Source of the DNA: a virus
IMG/VR virus record: IMGVR_UViG_3300045051_000978
Coordinates: 62,001 to 126,000 of that record
Direction: 5' to 3' (one strand)
Length of the DNA stretch: 64,000 bases
Positions within the stretch are counted from its first letter, which is position 1, and each line of letters starts with the position of its first letter. Below are positions 56,386-64,000 of this stretch, piece by piece. The notes under the pieces were generated by a model that saw only the letters and a list, made by a program, of their open reading frames with translations, did no database searches and was not told the DNA's origin. Both the position numbers and the translations under genes were made by a program.

Positions 56386-57938
56386 TACTCGCCCTCGGCG
56401 TCGTCATCGTCGCCAACGTCGTCCTTGGACACGCGGCCGGCATTCATGCGCTCGCGCAGACGGAGCAGGTACTCGTTGGGCTCGCCGCGGAAGAGACCGT
56501 GCACAGCCCCATTGAGCGCGACCTGTTCGATGCCGCGGGTCATGGCCACGTACAGCAGGTTGATCTCGTTGGAGTCGATGCTGCGGAACACGTCGTCGCC
56601 CTTCACCGGCTTCTTGCTTGGCTCCAGGGGCGTGCCGACCTCATCAGTGAGGAACGGGAAATCGTTGGCGATACGCACGCGCCGCCACTCGCGGCCCTTG
56701 GCGCGATGCGCGGTAACGAGCAGCACCTCCGCATCCTCGTCAGACACCAGCCTGGACTGGATGCGCTCCACCACCGACGGCAGCGTGGTCGAGTACGTCT
56801 CGACGATGTCCATCTTGCTGGCGAGTTGCGTATCCCCACGACGCGTTGCCCACGCCTTCAGTTCCTCCCAAGGTGCGAAGATGCGCGCCAACGGATTCTT
56901 GCACTTCTCCGAGCGCCCCTGGTGTGCCTGAAGCAGGTCGAGCAGCTCCGCCATGAAGCCGTTGAAGCTGTCGCCGCCTGTGAGCGCGATCTTCGTTCCG
57001 CGCTGCGCCAGGGCGTGCGCTTCACGGAACAGCGACGCGTTGCCGCGGAAGAGATGCGTATACGGAAACGGCAGGGTGACCGGTTCGCCTTCAGCTTCCG
57101 GATTGATGCACTCGGTGTAGACGCGGTCGTTTCCGACGAGCGGGTGCTCGATGGGGTAGAAACGGTTCAGGAACTCCGTGGCCATGTCCGCCAGATTGTC
57201 ACCGAAGCGCCAGGACTTGGTGAGGAAGTAGCGCGCACCGCGCAGATTGTCCATGGCGTCCACCGCGCCGTTGAAGGCGTAGATTTGCTGGAAGGGGTCA
57301 CCGACAGCCACCACGCGACAGCGCTTCGCATCCAGCTGCTGGTTGAGGATGTCGAGCATGAGCGGGTTCGCATCCTGCGCCTCGTCGAGCAGGATGGCGT
57401 CCTGCTTCAGCTTGGGCTGACTCAGCTGGTAGAGCTTGAGGTAGCAGTTGTGCGTCATGTCGAGCTGCCCGGTGCGCAGCGCGTCGAACACCTTCTGCGC
57501 ACGCTCGGCGATCACGTCCCGGATCGCTTCATCCTGCTCGGCCTCGAACCTGAACGGAACCACGTCGGCCGTGATCTTCGGGTGCGCGCTGCGCATGAAG
57601 ACTTCGACCGTGTCCACCACGTCTACAGCCTCGGGCAGGCTGATCCTGAGCAGCTTGGCGACCGAGAAGAAGCTGATGAAGCCCGATAGCTGCCCACGAA
57701 TGCGCATGGCGCTGTAGGCCAAGGAATGGATCGTCGAGCAGTACGTGTTGCTGGGGAAGGCCGCTTCGGCAGCTTCGCGCACCGACTTGTTGTACGCGAG
57801 GTAGAGGAAACGCGAGTGCGGGCGAGCCTCAGCGTAGCGCGCAAGTGTAAACGTTTTGCCGGTGCCGGCGTAGGCGATGATGCTCTGCGCGTCGTCGTCC
57901 TGCGAGTCTACGATTGCTGATTGTTCTTCGGTGAGCAT
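56382..57938 (-). CDS. UvrD-family helicase
   Basis: 518 residues from ATG 57938. Motif I IAYAGTGKTFTL near residues 20-31, motif II ILLDEAQDANP near 195, motif III GDPFQQIYAFNGA, and motif VI LLYVAMTRG near 480 are all present. The family unwinds DNA in replication, repair or recombination. The end is acidic (DDVGDDDDAEGEY). Overlaps the next gene by 31 bp. Confidence 0.9.
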   Translation of the reverse strand: MLTEEQSAIVDSQDDDAQSIIAYAGTGKTFTLARYAEARPHSRFLYLAYNKSVREAAEAAFPSNTYCSTIHSLAYSAMRIRGQLSGFISFFSVAKLLRISLPEAVDVVDTVEVFMRSAHPKITADVVPFRFEAEQDEAIRDVIAERAQKVFDALRTGQLDMTHNCYLKLYQLSQPKLKQDAILLDEAQDANPLMLDILNQQLDAKRCRVVAVGDPFQQIYAFNGAVDAMDNLRGARYFLTKSWRFGDNLADMATEFLNRFYPIEHPLVGNDRVYTECINPEAEGEPVTLPFPYTHLFRGNASLFREAHALAQRGTKIALTGGDSFNGFMAELLDLLQAHQGRSEKCKNPLARIFAPWEELKAWATRRGDTQLASKMDIVETYSTTLPSVVERIQSRLVSDEDAEVLLVTAHRAKGREWRRVRIANDFPFLTDEVGTPLEPSKKPVKGDDVFRSIDSNEINLLYVAMTRGIEQVALNGAVHGLFRGEPNEYLLRLRERMNAGRVSKDDVGDDDDAEGEY

Positions 57939-58189
57939 GTCGTTTCCTTTGCGCGCTTGGCGGCTTCCTCGCGTGCGAACACCTCCACCAGGGTCAGGCC
58001 CTTCGGCCTCTGCTCCGGTGCGAGCGCCGCAGTCGCTTCTGCCAAGAACGCATCGGCGTTGGCTTCTGCCCACTGATCAGGCGTCAGGTGCGCAGGCGAT
58101 TCGCCGACGTGTTCCGCGTGGTTCTTCCAGCCCAGCGCGTACGCACGCGCCAAGGCACGCGCTACCTTTTGTATACAGTTTTGCGTCAC
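57908..58189 (-). CDS. Small helical protein
   Basis: 93 residues from GTG 58189, overlapping the upstream TGA. KVARALARAYALGWKNHAEH, Ala-rich helices. No family recognised. Confidence 0.55.
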   Translation of the reverse strand: MTQNCIQKVARALARAYALGWKNHAEHVGESPAHLTPDQWAEANADAFLAEATAALAPEQRPKGLTLVEVFAREEAAKRAKETTCSPKNNQQS

Positions 58190-58692
58190 TCGCGTCCAGC
58201 TTCTTTTCGGTCCGTGGCGATGCAGCGATCCACCCAGGGCTGCGCCGCCTGGACGACATCCTCGACCTTGTCCACGTAGACCCAGTGCGTGCGGTAGTGG
58301 CCCCAGCCGGACCGGTAGATGTCGTCATCCGGCTTGTCGTACTGACGAACAGGCAGCGCCACCTGGACGAGGAAGCCGAACTTGCCGGCGCGATGTGCTG
58401 CTGTGAGCAATTCCTCCGCGTCGATGTTCTCCTCACGCACCATCTTCTTGCCGGCGCAGGATGAGCACTCGGTGCCCTTGTCGCTCTCTCCGGTGCCATC
58501 GCACGCTTCGCACTCCACCAGCTCGCGAGGATCGGCGATCTCCAGGAGCTTGATCAGCTCGTCCGGATCATCGTCCACCAGCTCCTTGAAATCGTCCGAC
58601 GGGCGGGCGGCGATACCGGCAAGCCAGATGATTTTGTGTACGGCTAGATCGGCGTCGAACAGGTCGGACGCCAAGCGTCGATGATGGCTCAT
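58186..58692 (-). CDS. Protein with a DnaJ-type zinc motif
   Basis: 168 residues. CEACDGTGESDKGTECSSC near residues 60-79 resembles the CxxCxGxG zinc repeats of DnaJ. The rest is helical and acidic. The neighbouring helicase suggests but does not prove a link to replication. Confidence 0.65.
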   Translation of the reverse strand: MSHHRRLASDLFDADLAVHKIIWLAGIAARPSDDFKELVDDDPDELIKLLEIADPRELVECEACDGTGESDKGTECSSCAGKKMVREENIDAEELLTAAHRAGKFGFLVQVALPVRQYDKPDDDIYRSGWGHYRTHWVYVDKVEDVVQAAQPWVDRCIATDRKEAGRE

Positions 58693-58895
58693 TGATCGTC
58701 TCCGACGCTGATGATGTGCGTGCGCTTGCCGCTGTAGTCGTACGGCCCGTCAGCCACCTCGTGGCAGGTTGCCTTGCAGCCGTTTTCCTGGGCCAAGGTG
58801 CGCGCCCAGCCCTCGGCGTCAGCCCGGTTGTTGCGGTTGACGTGTACGTGTTCCTTGCCGTCCCATTTGCTCGTGTATCTGATTTCGTAGGACAT
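58689..58895 (-). CDS. Small protein
   Basis: 68 residues. VNRNNRADAEGWARTLAQEN and a beta-rich end (GPYDYSGKRTHIISVG). ATGA overlap with the next gene. Confidence 0.55.
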   Translation of the reverse strand: MSYEIRYTSKWDGKEHVHVNRNNRADAEGWARTLAQENGCKATCHEVADGPYDYSGKRTHIISVGDDQ

Positions 58896-58898
58896 AGG

Positions 58899-59252
58899 TC
58901 ATGCGGTGCGATGGTAACGTTGAGGTTCAGAGAACTGTGCGCCCTTGGCCAGCTCCGCGGCACGGTGATCCTCGGCTTTCTTTTTGTCTACGAAAACCCA
59001 CAGGTATCGCCAGGTCATCGAGTGCCCGTTGGTCTGATCGAAGATCGCCCAGACATTCTCCGCACCCTTCACGTGCCCGCGGCGCATCGTCATCTTGACG
59101 GCACGCTTCTTATCGCGCTGCCGCATGTACCCGGCGCGCTTGTACGTGTGCTCGAACCAGGTAGCGTGCGCCCCTTCCTCAAAGGAGGGTTCGTCGTCTT
59201 CAACAGCCAACAGGATCAGGCTGCGAGTGGGGAGGTACTGAGTTCCAGGCAT
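58899..59252 (-). CDS. Unknown protein
   Basis: 117 residues from ATG 59252. SLILLAVEDDEPSFEEGAHA and AVKMTMRRGHVKGAENVWAI. No family recognised. Overlaps the upstream gene. Confidence 0.5.
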   Translation of the reverse strand: MPGTQYLPTRSLILLAVEDDEPSFEEGAHATWFEHTYKRAGYMRQRDKKRAVKMTMRRGHVKGAENVWAIFDQTNGHSMTWRYLWVFVDKKKAEDHRAAELAKGAQFSEPQRYHRTA

Positions 59253-59569
59253 GGCAGGTCGATGCGGTGAATGATCTGGTTGGGAAGACGGAACAGGGCG
59301 ATGCCGATGCCCTCCTGATGTTCGTAGCGCAGCAGCCAATCGCCTGGGCGCATGTCGTAAACGATTTCCTCGAAGCGTGCATCCAGGTGGCGCGACGCCT
59401 CATCACGCCGGAGCAGCTCGGCGACATCGCGCACGAACGCCGCAGCAGACACGTTCTGCGCGACGGCCACAACCTGGACCGGTTTGAGGCCGGGTGTGTT
59501 GAATCGCTCCGGGAGATTGAATCGCGTGGACCAAGGCAGATTACCGAACGGGAACAGGAACTTCTTCAT
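59216..59569 (-). CDS. Unknown protein
   Basis: 117 residues. PGLKPVQVVAVAQNVSAAAF then YDMRPGDWLLRYEHQEGIGI. No family recognised. Confidence 0.5.
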   Translation of the reverse strand: MKKFLFPFGNLPWSTRFNLPERFNTPGLKPVQVVAVAQNVSAAAFVRDVAELLRRDEASRHLDARFEEIVYDMRPGDWLLRYEHQEGIGIALFRLPNQIIHRIDLPCLELSTSPLAA

Positions 59570-59946
59570 TTGAGGCGCAGTTGATCGCGAATCGTGTCGA
59601 GTGAACCCATGTAGCCTGCGCGCTCGAAAGCGTACTGCCGCTGCAACACCTCACCAGCGTTGCTCGGCGGAGCGCACTTCAGGACCTTCACGCACGCTGC
59701 ATGTGCTTGGTCCAAAAGAACGCGACGGCTGAGCGTGCGCACCAAGAACAGCGCGCTGATGGTCGTAAACGAGCCGTGGACCACAGCTCCGCGCATGTCG
59801 TCGTCCACAATTCTGTTTACGAACAGCACGAGCATCGCGCCCAGAGCGGCAAAACCGACCATCAGCGCCAGGTAGTTCCACTTCGACTGTACGCTGATCT
59901 GCTCGAAAACCTGAACGACTTTATGCCGATCTGCTTCTTCGTCCAT
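59566..59946 (-). CDS. Membrane protein
   Basis: 126 residues. A hydrophobic segment YLALMVGFAALGAMLVLFVN near residue 25-44, then FTTISALFLVRTL, suggests one or two membrane passes. The start diverges from the + gene at 60085. Confidence 0.6.
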   Translation of the reverse strand: MDEEADRHKVVQVFEQISVQSKWNYLALMVGFAALGAMLVLFVNRIVDDDMRGAVVHGSFTTISALFLVRTLSRRVLLDQAHAACVKVLKCAPPSNAGEVLQRQYAFERAGYMGSLDTIRDQLRLK

Positions 59947-60084
59947 CTACGCGAGGGGGTTGAGGTGTGAACTGACGAGCGCCCGCTCGTCACCGGGACC
60001 GTTTACACTTCTCGCTTGCCAAAATCAAGCCGTCAACCGAAAAAGTATCCCGCCATACGGCCTCTTCCCACAACCATTCCTCCC
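59947..60084. promoter_or_regulatory. Divergent intergenic region
   Basis: The 138-bp gap between divergent genes holds GTTTAC at 60001 and a possible minus-strand promoter (TTGATT, 17 bp, TAAACG). No clear promoter for the + gene was identified. Confidence 0.35.
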
Positions 60085-60489
60085 ATGCCTGAAAGCGAAA
60101 ACCCCCGAGAAAAGTTCCGCGCACGCCTTGCGAAGCTCACTCAAAAGCCCGCCCAAAATCCCGGTACCAAGCGCGCTCCCAAGTCCAGCTTCGTCAGCGA
60201 AAAGCTGGAAGCAGACTTTGAACGGTTGAAGGGCTTGGCGAAAGTCCTCAAGCCTTGCGACTGCACGCACGATTCTGAAGTCCCGCGATGCAGCCATATC
60301 GAACGCAGGATCAAAGCCAGGGCGGAGCGAAGTCACCTGCTGGAAAAGGACCAGGTTTACCTGTGCTTCGTCTGCGCAGATGAGCTAAAGGCGGGCTACA
60401 CTGATTTGTCGAACTGGACGAACGGCATCTGCGATGGGTGCGGACACCTGCAAGCTCGCGAATGCGCCATCCCAGTTCCTGAGGACTAG
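60085..60489 (+). CDS. Zinc-binding protein with basic N-terminus
   Basis: 134 residues from ATG 60085. PCDCTHDSEVPRCSH near residue 60 and CFVCADELKAG then GICDGCGHLQARECA give two Cys clusters. Basic linker rich in Lys/Pro (LTQKPAQNPGTKRAPKSS). Likely a nucleic-acid-associated zinc protein. Confidence 0.6.
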   Translation: MPESENPREKFRARLAKLTQKPAQNPGTKRAPKSSFVSEKLEADFERLKGLAKVLKPCDCTHDSEVPRCSHIERRIKARAERSHLLEKDQVYLCFVCADELKAGYTDLSNWTNGICDGCGHLQARECAIPVPED

Positions 60490-60495
60490 CCTCCC

Positions 60496-60702
60496 ATGCT
60501 CCTCGTCTTCGCCGCTACCCTGGGCTACCGGCTGCTCCTCTTCCTGGTTTGCGTAGGGGCGCTCTGCACCTACTTCTACGGAGTGCCCCCTCCTGGACCG
60601 GACATCTTCCTGGTGGCGTTCTCCATTGCGCTGGGTCCATGGCTGCGCGCTGGATACGTCCGTTGGCAGGCTGAGCGCGCTTTCCTGCTCCGCAAATCCT
60701 GA
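60496..60702 (+). CDS. Membrane protein with two hydrophobic segments
   Basis: 68 residues. LLVFAATLGYRLLLFLVCVG and IFLVAFSIALGPWL. Could be holin-like by size and topology. No other evidence for lysis. Confidence 0.55.
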   Translation: MLLVFAATLGYRLLLFLVCVGALCTYFYGVPPPGPDIFLVAFSIALGPWLRAGYVRWQAERAFLLRKS

Positions 60703-60710
60703 ACACGCTT

Positions 60711-61037
60711 ATGCTCGCCGTACCCTGGGTGGCTGAACATCACGCCCAACCTGCTTCAGGCACTCCCGTTCCTGGAATGGTCTCTGATCTGCCCAGGGTA
60801 CGCGCTTTAGTGGAGGAGCTGCATGCCTGCTCCTGCACTCCGGGCTGCTTCACCTACGGCTGCAAGCACACCGTTCGGCGTTTGAGGGCTCGGCTCTGGG
60901 CTCCCACGTATGGGGCGGTGCTGTGCCGCATCTGTGCTGAGGAGCTGGGGGTGCCGCTCAAGAGTGCTGAGGTTGCTCGGCGCTGCTCCAGCTGTGCTTC
61001 CTGGCACGCACATGAGGTCTTGAGCTGGCCTGCATGA
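60711..61037 (+). CDS. Cys-rich small protein
   Basis: 108 residues. HACSCTPGCFTYGCKH, then LCRICAEELGVP and RRCSSCASWH, about nine Cys. Likely metal-binding. The stop overlaps the following ATG. Confidence 0.6.
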   Translation: MLAVPWVAEHHAQPASGTPVPGMVSDLPRVRALVEELHACSCTPGCFTYGCKHTVRRLRARLWAPTYGAVLCRICAEELGVPLKSAEVARRCSSCASWHAHEVLSWPA

Positions 61038-61417
61038 TGAGCGTCGAGCCTGAAGCACGTGCGCTGGCGGCTTCCTTGGTGCGCGATCTGCGTGCTGCCT
61101 TGCGCCCCAGGGTGATCGTGCTGCGCATTGGCATCCTGGCCTGGCTGGTTGCCCTGGGCTTCCTGGTGCTCGATCTCGCCTTGGCGCACTGGTGGACGGC
61201 TCTTCTGGTGCGCGTACCCCTCTTCGCGATGGTTTCGTTCATGGTCTGGGAGGTGCGTTTGACCGTCCAGCTGTACCGCCGGCTCATCTGGCTTTACCAG
61301 CGCGTGCAGGCTCAGGACGAGCGCAGTCGGGAGTACGTGGTTCTCGCCAACAAGATTGTGCAGGCTGTGAACAAAAATGGTTGGACAACCGCGGCGAGAA
61401 AAACGTATACAGAATGA
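61034..61417 (+). CDS. Membrane protein with two hydrophobic segments
   Basis: 127 residues. GILAWLVALGFLVLDLALAH and TALLVRVPLFAMVSFMVW, followed by a charged helix. Coupled by ATGA to both neighbours. Confidence 0.6.
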   Translation: MMSVEPEARALAASLVRDLRAALRPRVIVLRIGILAWLVALGFLVLDLALAHWWTALLVRVPLFAMVSFMVWEVRLTVQLYRRLIWLYQRVQAQDERSREYVVLANKIVQAVNKNGWTTAARKTYTE

Positions 61418-62037
61418 CCATGACCGACTCCTCCGACGAATTCATCACTGAAATGCCTGACGGCAAACCGAACGCCAAGCTGGCCAGCGCGCATGAACGC
61501 GTGAGGGCCATCCTGGATGAAGCGGGACTGTACTACGACTGCACTTTCACGGACGGCAAGAACGGCGTTGTTTTTACCAAGCTGCCCGTCGATACCGACA
61601 CGCCCACACCGGAGGAGGCTCTGAAGCGCATAGCGCCTGACGATCTGTCGAAGGTTGCCAGTGTTATGGCCTTCCTGATCGACGCTGATCTCACGCACGC
61701 CGGCCGCAACCTGATGCTGTGCAGTGCCATCTTCGACCTGATCTACGCGGGCAAGGCTCCGAAGCTGTCCGCCGAGAGCTTCGGACAAAACATTTTCATG
61801 GCGCTCGGACACTTTGCATCGAGCTTCGACGAGTTGCTGGCCATGGCCAAGAAGGCTTACGAGAACATGGAAAGCGTGCACGAGGAGCTGCAAGCAGTCA
61901 TGAACGAGGTCGTGAACGCACACAAGACGCCGGAAGAAGCGGTTGCAGACGTGCAGAAACTCATGCGCAAACGGGGCTTCAAGCTCGGCAGCGCACGCGC
62001 AACGCCTCCCTCGGAGGAGAAGGAAGGTGCAGCGTGA
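61414..62037 (+). CDS. Unknown helical protein
   Basis: 207 residues from ATG 61414; ATG 61420 is 8 nt after GTATACA and may be used. PDDLSKVASVMAFLIDADLT and EELQAVMNEVVNAHKTPEEA suggest an all-helical protein. Coupled to the next gene by GTGA. Confidence 0.6.
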   Translation: MTMTDSSDEFITEMPDGKPNAKLASAHERVRAILDEAGLYYDCTFTDGKNGVVFTKLPVDTDTPTPEEALKRIAPDDLSKVASVMAFLIDADLTHAGRNLMLCSAIFDLIYAGKAPKLSAESFGQNIFMALGHFASSFDELLAMAKKAYENMESVHEELQAVMNEVVNAHKTPEEAVADVQKLMRKRGFKLGSARATPPSEEKEGAA

Positions 62038-62549
62038 GCATCAGCATCGTTTCGCCCAAGGACCTCAAGCTCACCCCTGAGCAGGAGGAGACTTCCAAGC
62101 GCTGGCTCAAGCTCTGTGACGAGATCACCGAGTTCGCCAAGGCTCGTGGCGTGGTCCTGATGGGCTACATGGCCGTCAACAGCCTCACCGGCCAGATCGC
62201 GCAGCAGACGGCCGAGTGGAGTGGCTGCCTGAGCCAGGAGCCCAACTGGGATGCTGTGGTGGCCGCGGTGCCGCCGGAGAAGATGGAGACCTTCGTCATG
62301 CTCCAGCTCGCCGGCCTCCAGCAGGCTGCCCTGCTCCTCAGCAAGCAGCTGATGATGCTCAACGCAGCTGCCCAGGCTGCCAGCGACGAACTCGCCTCCG
62401 ACGCGCTGCCCAAGACGGTGCAGATCATGTACGAAGTGCACCAGGGCATGCAGCATGGTGCCCGCATCTTCCAGGAACGCTACAAGCACCTCTTCGACAA
62501 GCTCGATGAACCGAAACCTTCCCCAGGGCCTCCCGACGGGGGCGATTGA
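62034..62549 (+). CDS. Unknown helical protein
   Basis: 171 residues from GTG 62034. LMGYMAVNSLTGQIAQQTAE and MLQLAGLQQAALLLSKQLMM, helical with Ala/Gln/Met-rich stretches. The tail ends PSPGPPDGGD. No family recognised. Confidence 0.55.
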   Translation: MSISIVSPKDLKLTPEQEETSKRWLKLCDEITEFAKARGVVLMGYMAVNSLTGQIAQQTAEWSGCLSQEPNWDAVVAAVPPEKMETFVMLQLAGLQQAALLLSKQLMMLNAAAQAASDELASDALPKTVQIMYEVHQGMQHGARIFQERYKHLFDKLDEPKPSPGPPDGGD

Positions 62550-62922
62550 AGTCAGCACCTGCACGGTCCCCGGCTACTACTGGTGGCTGCCCTCCTGCGC
62601 TGTCAACGAGGCGCAGGAGGAGAAGCAATGGACCATCGTCAGCTTCCATCCGGACAACCCGCAGCGCCAGAAGTCCGGCTGGTTCCTTGGCCCGCTCCTG
62701 TGCCCGGTGGCGAACAAGCCTGCGGTGGCGTCGCGTCTGCCCAAGGGCCTCGAAGCGGCCGAGGGCCTGCGTGTGGACTTCAAGGACTTCGCTCGCCACG
62801 CCAAGCCCGACGAATTGCTGGTGCTCGCGGAAGTCCTCTCACGCGCCTGCATCGCCGAGCAGTGGTTCGAGATGGCGGCGGTCTTCCGTGAGTACATCAG
62901 GTCGTGCAAGAGGAAGACCTGA
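62506..62922 (+). CDS. Unknown protein
   Basis: 138 residues from ATG 62506. EVSTCTVPGYYWWLPSCAVN, FVxLP-type core and a helical end (LVLAEVLSRACIAEQWFEM). No family recognised. Confidence 0.5.
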   Translation: MNRNLPQGLPTGAIEVSTCTVPGYYWWLPSCAVNEAQEEKQWTIVSFHPDNPQRQKSGWFLGPLLCPVANKPAVASRLPKGLEAAEGLRVDFKDFARHAKPDELLVLAEVLSRACIAEQWFEMAAVFREYIRSCKRKT

Positions 62923-63203
62923 TCGATCACGACGCCCTCGTCGATGACAGTCTGCCCAGTCGAGGTTTCTACACCTTCACTCGGGCACGAGTTTCGTATA
63001 CGTTCCTGGAGGACAGCCTCGAAGTCGCCTGCCACCACTTCTTCGAGTACCTCCAGGAACACCACCATGCCCTGCGCGTGGCGGAGGAACCTGTTCACTA
63101 CGTCCTGAAACACTATGAGTGGTCCTACCGCCCGCCGGACGACCCGGATGCCCCACGTCCCTTTCGATACCTCCGGCACTACTACGCGCATCGACGCGTT
63201 TAA
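62904..63203 (+). CDS. Small protein
   Basis: 99 residues from GTG 62904. RARVSYTFLEDSLEVACHHF and YEWSYRPPDDPDAPRPF. No family recognised. Confidence 0.5.
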   Translation: MQEEDLIDHDALVDDSLPSRGFYTFTRARVSYTFLEDSLEVACHHFFEYLQEHHHALRVAEEPVHYVLKHYEWSYRPPDDPDAPRPFRYLRHYYAHRRV

Positions 63204-63444
63204 GCTCCACCCTGGCGACGTGCTGATCGGCACCACGGCGGAGGAGTGCGCCGGTCCCGGCTGGACCAACAAGCCCCTCTGGGTCCACATCCGCACCGTG
63301 GACGGCAAGCTGCGCACCGAGTGCCTCCAGCCTGAGGATCAGCCTCGAATTATCGCCATGCTCCACCACCTCAAAGCCTGGCTCGACCAGCGCTTCCTGG
63401 GCATCCTGGATCGCGCTCTTGTGCGCGCCCGAAAGAAGCCATGA
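63148..63444 (+). CDS. Unknown protein
   Basis: 98 residues from ATG 63148; a longer start at 63115 is possible. LHPGDVLIGTTAEECAGPGW then IRTVDGKLRTECLQPEDQ. No family recognised. Confidence 0.5.
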   Translation: MPHVPFDTSGTTTRIDAFKLHPGDVLIGTTAEECAGPGWTNKPLWVHIRTVDGKLRTECLQPEDQPRIIAMLHHLKAWLDQRFLGILDRALVRARKKP

Positions 63445-63644
63445 ACCTCGAAAGTACGCCAGAAGAGCTACGCACCGCTGCGAAGGTACTGCGCAGGCAG
63501 CTCCATGCCATCGTCTACGTTTACACGGAGATGGGCCTCATCTCACGCATGCTCTCCTGGTACAAGTATCACCGCATGCGACACGCCCTTCTCTTCCTGA
63601 TCGCCGGCCTTGAAATCGAGGCGGATAGGATCGAAAAAGTGTAG
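63441..63644 (+). CDS. Small helical protein
   Basis: 67 residues. LRTAAKVLRRQLHAIVYVYT and RHALLFLIAGLEIEADRI. Helical, possibly membrane-peripheral. Starts with an ATGA overlap. Confidence 0.55.
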   Translation: MNLESTPEELRTAAKVLRRQLHAIVYVYTEMGLISRMLSWYKYHRMRHALLFLIAGLEIEADRIEKV

Positions 63645-63677
63645 ACAATTTGATCACCCTACTCTACTACTCTTCTC

Positions 63678-63860
63678 ATGATCCTCGCCCTCGCCACCAA
63701 CATGAGCCTTGCCGTCGCTGTGATCGCGACGCTCTTCTCCGTCGCCCTTCTCAGCCAGCCCTACGTGCGCGCCTTTGGTGGTCGCATGTCCGTCTGGAAA
63801 CTTGGCCTTCTCCACCTCCTGCTCGGTGCCGCCGTCTATGTCATCGCCCGATCCCTCTGA
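63678..63860 (+). CDS. Small membrane protein
   Basis: 60 residues. Hydrophobic segments MSLAVAVIATLFSVALLSQ and LLHLLLGAAVYVIA. Holin-like topology by size. Overlaps the next gene by 23 bp. Confidence 0.55.
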   Translation: MILALATNMSLAVAVIATLFSVALLSQPYVRAFGGRMSVWKLGLLHLLLGAAVYVIARSL

Positions 63861-64000
63861 ACGACTGCGGCTCGCGCATCTCCTGATCCGCCAGCGCCGG
63901 CAACGCGAGGAAGCACGTTTCAAGGAAGCCCTGCGCGACAAACGCTGGAGCGCTCTCCCCGGCCAGGATGGGATCACCCTTGGCCTCCTGATCGCCGAAC
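63838..64000 (+). CDS. 5' end of a basic protein (truncated)
   Basis: At least 54 residues from ATG 63838, running off the window. LRLAHLLIRQRRQREEARFK is a strongly basic helix. Nothing more can be said. Confidence 0.5.
   Translation, partial: MSSPDPSERLRLAHLLIRQRRQREEARFKEALRDKRWSALPGQDGITLGLLIAE

Noticed and set aside
56076-57689. A long open frame (over 500 codons) antisense to the helicase
   Set aside because: The opposite strand encodes a helicase with all motifs. High GC makes long antisense frames common.
61395-61413. Promoter before the 61414 gene from GTATACA
   Set aside because: The only -35-like sequence (TTGGAC) is about 19 bp away, outside the class spacing.

Overview
This 64-kb window is part of a large tailed-phage genome, probably a myovirus. 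It contains a terminase large subunit, a T4 gp53-type baseplate wedge protein, several tail or fibre-like virion proteins and a beta-helix tailspike, packed among about 100 small, mostly unrecognised genes. Genes are tightly arranged and many share ATGA or GTGA start/stop overlaps, so translational coupling is common. I saw no tRNA, rRNA or CRISPR array. Base composition is uniformly GC-rich. The host is probably Gram-negative: the phage encodes a bifunctional heptose-phosphate enzyme (HldE) and lipoproteins. It may carry an exosortase system, because one phage protein ends in a PEP-CTERM-like sorting tail of the VPESGST type. I would guess Verrucomicrobia or a similar group, but this is inference.

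Layout. 1-8.9 kb (+): end of a coiled-coil gene, HNH endonuclease, winged-helix protein, TerL, two exported fibronectin-III-like proteins, tagged proteins, gp53-like wedge and virion proteins. 9.0-12.5 kb (-): an exported repeat protein, Nudix hydrolase and tail proteins. 12.5-13.6 kb (+): FkbM methyltransferase and a tagged protein. 13.6-18.2 kb (-): mostly unknowns with a Pth2-like peptidyl-tRNA hydrolase. 18.3-19.8 kb (+): SLOG-type protein and the PEP-CTERM-like protein. 19.8-31.9 kb (-): two more exported FnIII-like proteins, a sigma factor, a divergent PurA-like enzyme, a vWA protein, a J-domain/pseudokinase fusion, a small lipoprotein, a papain-like-fold candidate and ThyX. 32.0-35.3 kb (+): small unknown genes ending at a structured RNA candidate. 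35.4-60 kb (-, with brief + islands holding a glycosyltransferase and a tagged gene): virion proteins, a dense block of tagged genes, a long run of small genes, the tailspike, HldE and a UvrD-like helicase. 60.1-64 kb (+): small zinc-binding and membrane genes.

Two features tie the window together. First, about twenty otherwise unrelated proteins carry the motif [IV]-V-x-x-L-x-E, usually within their first 20 residues and often followed by an acidic stretch. The invariant L-x-E matches the T4 prohead-protease cleavage rule, so I propose these are capsid-targeting propeptides on a large set of packaged, possibly injected, proteins. Second, transcription signals recur: at least nine sites resemble TTGAC - 16/17 bp - TACAGT placed 6-11 bases before a start codon, which predicts leaderless or nearly leaderless mRNAs. 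The hexamers GTTTAC/GTAAAC are also several-fold over-represented on both strands.

The phage also encodes at least seven proteins with signal peptides or lipoboxes, together with HldE, FkbM and a glycosyltransferase. This suggests extensive remodelling of the host surface.
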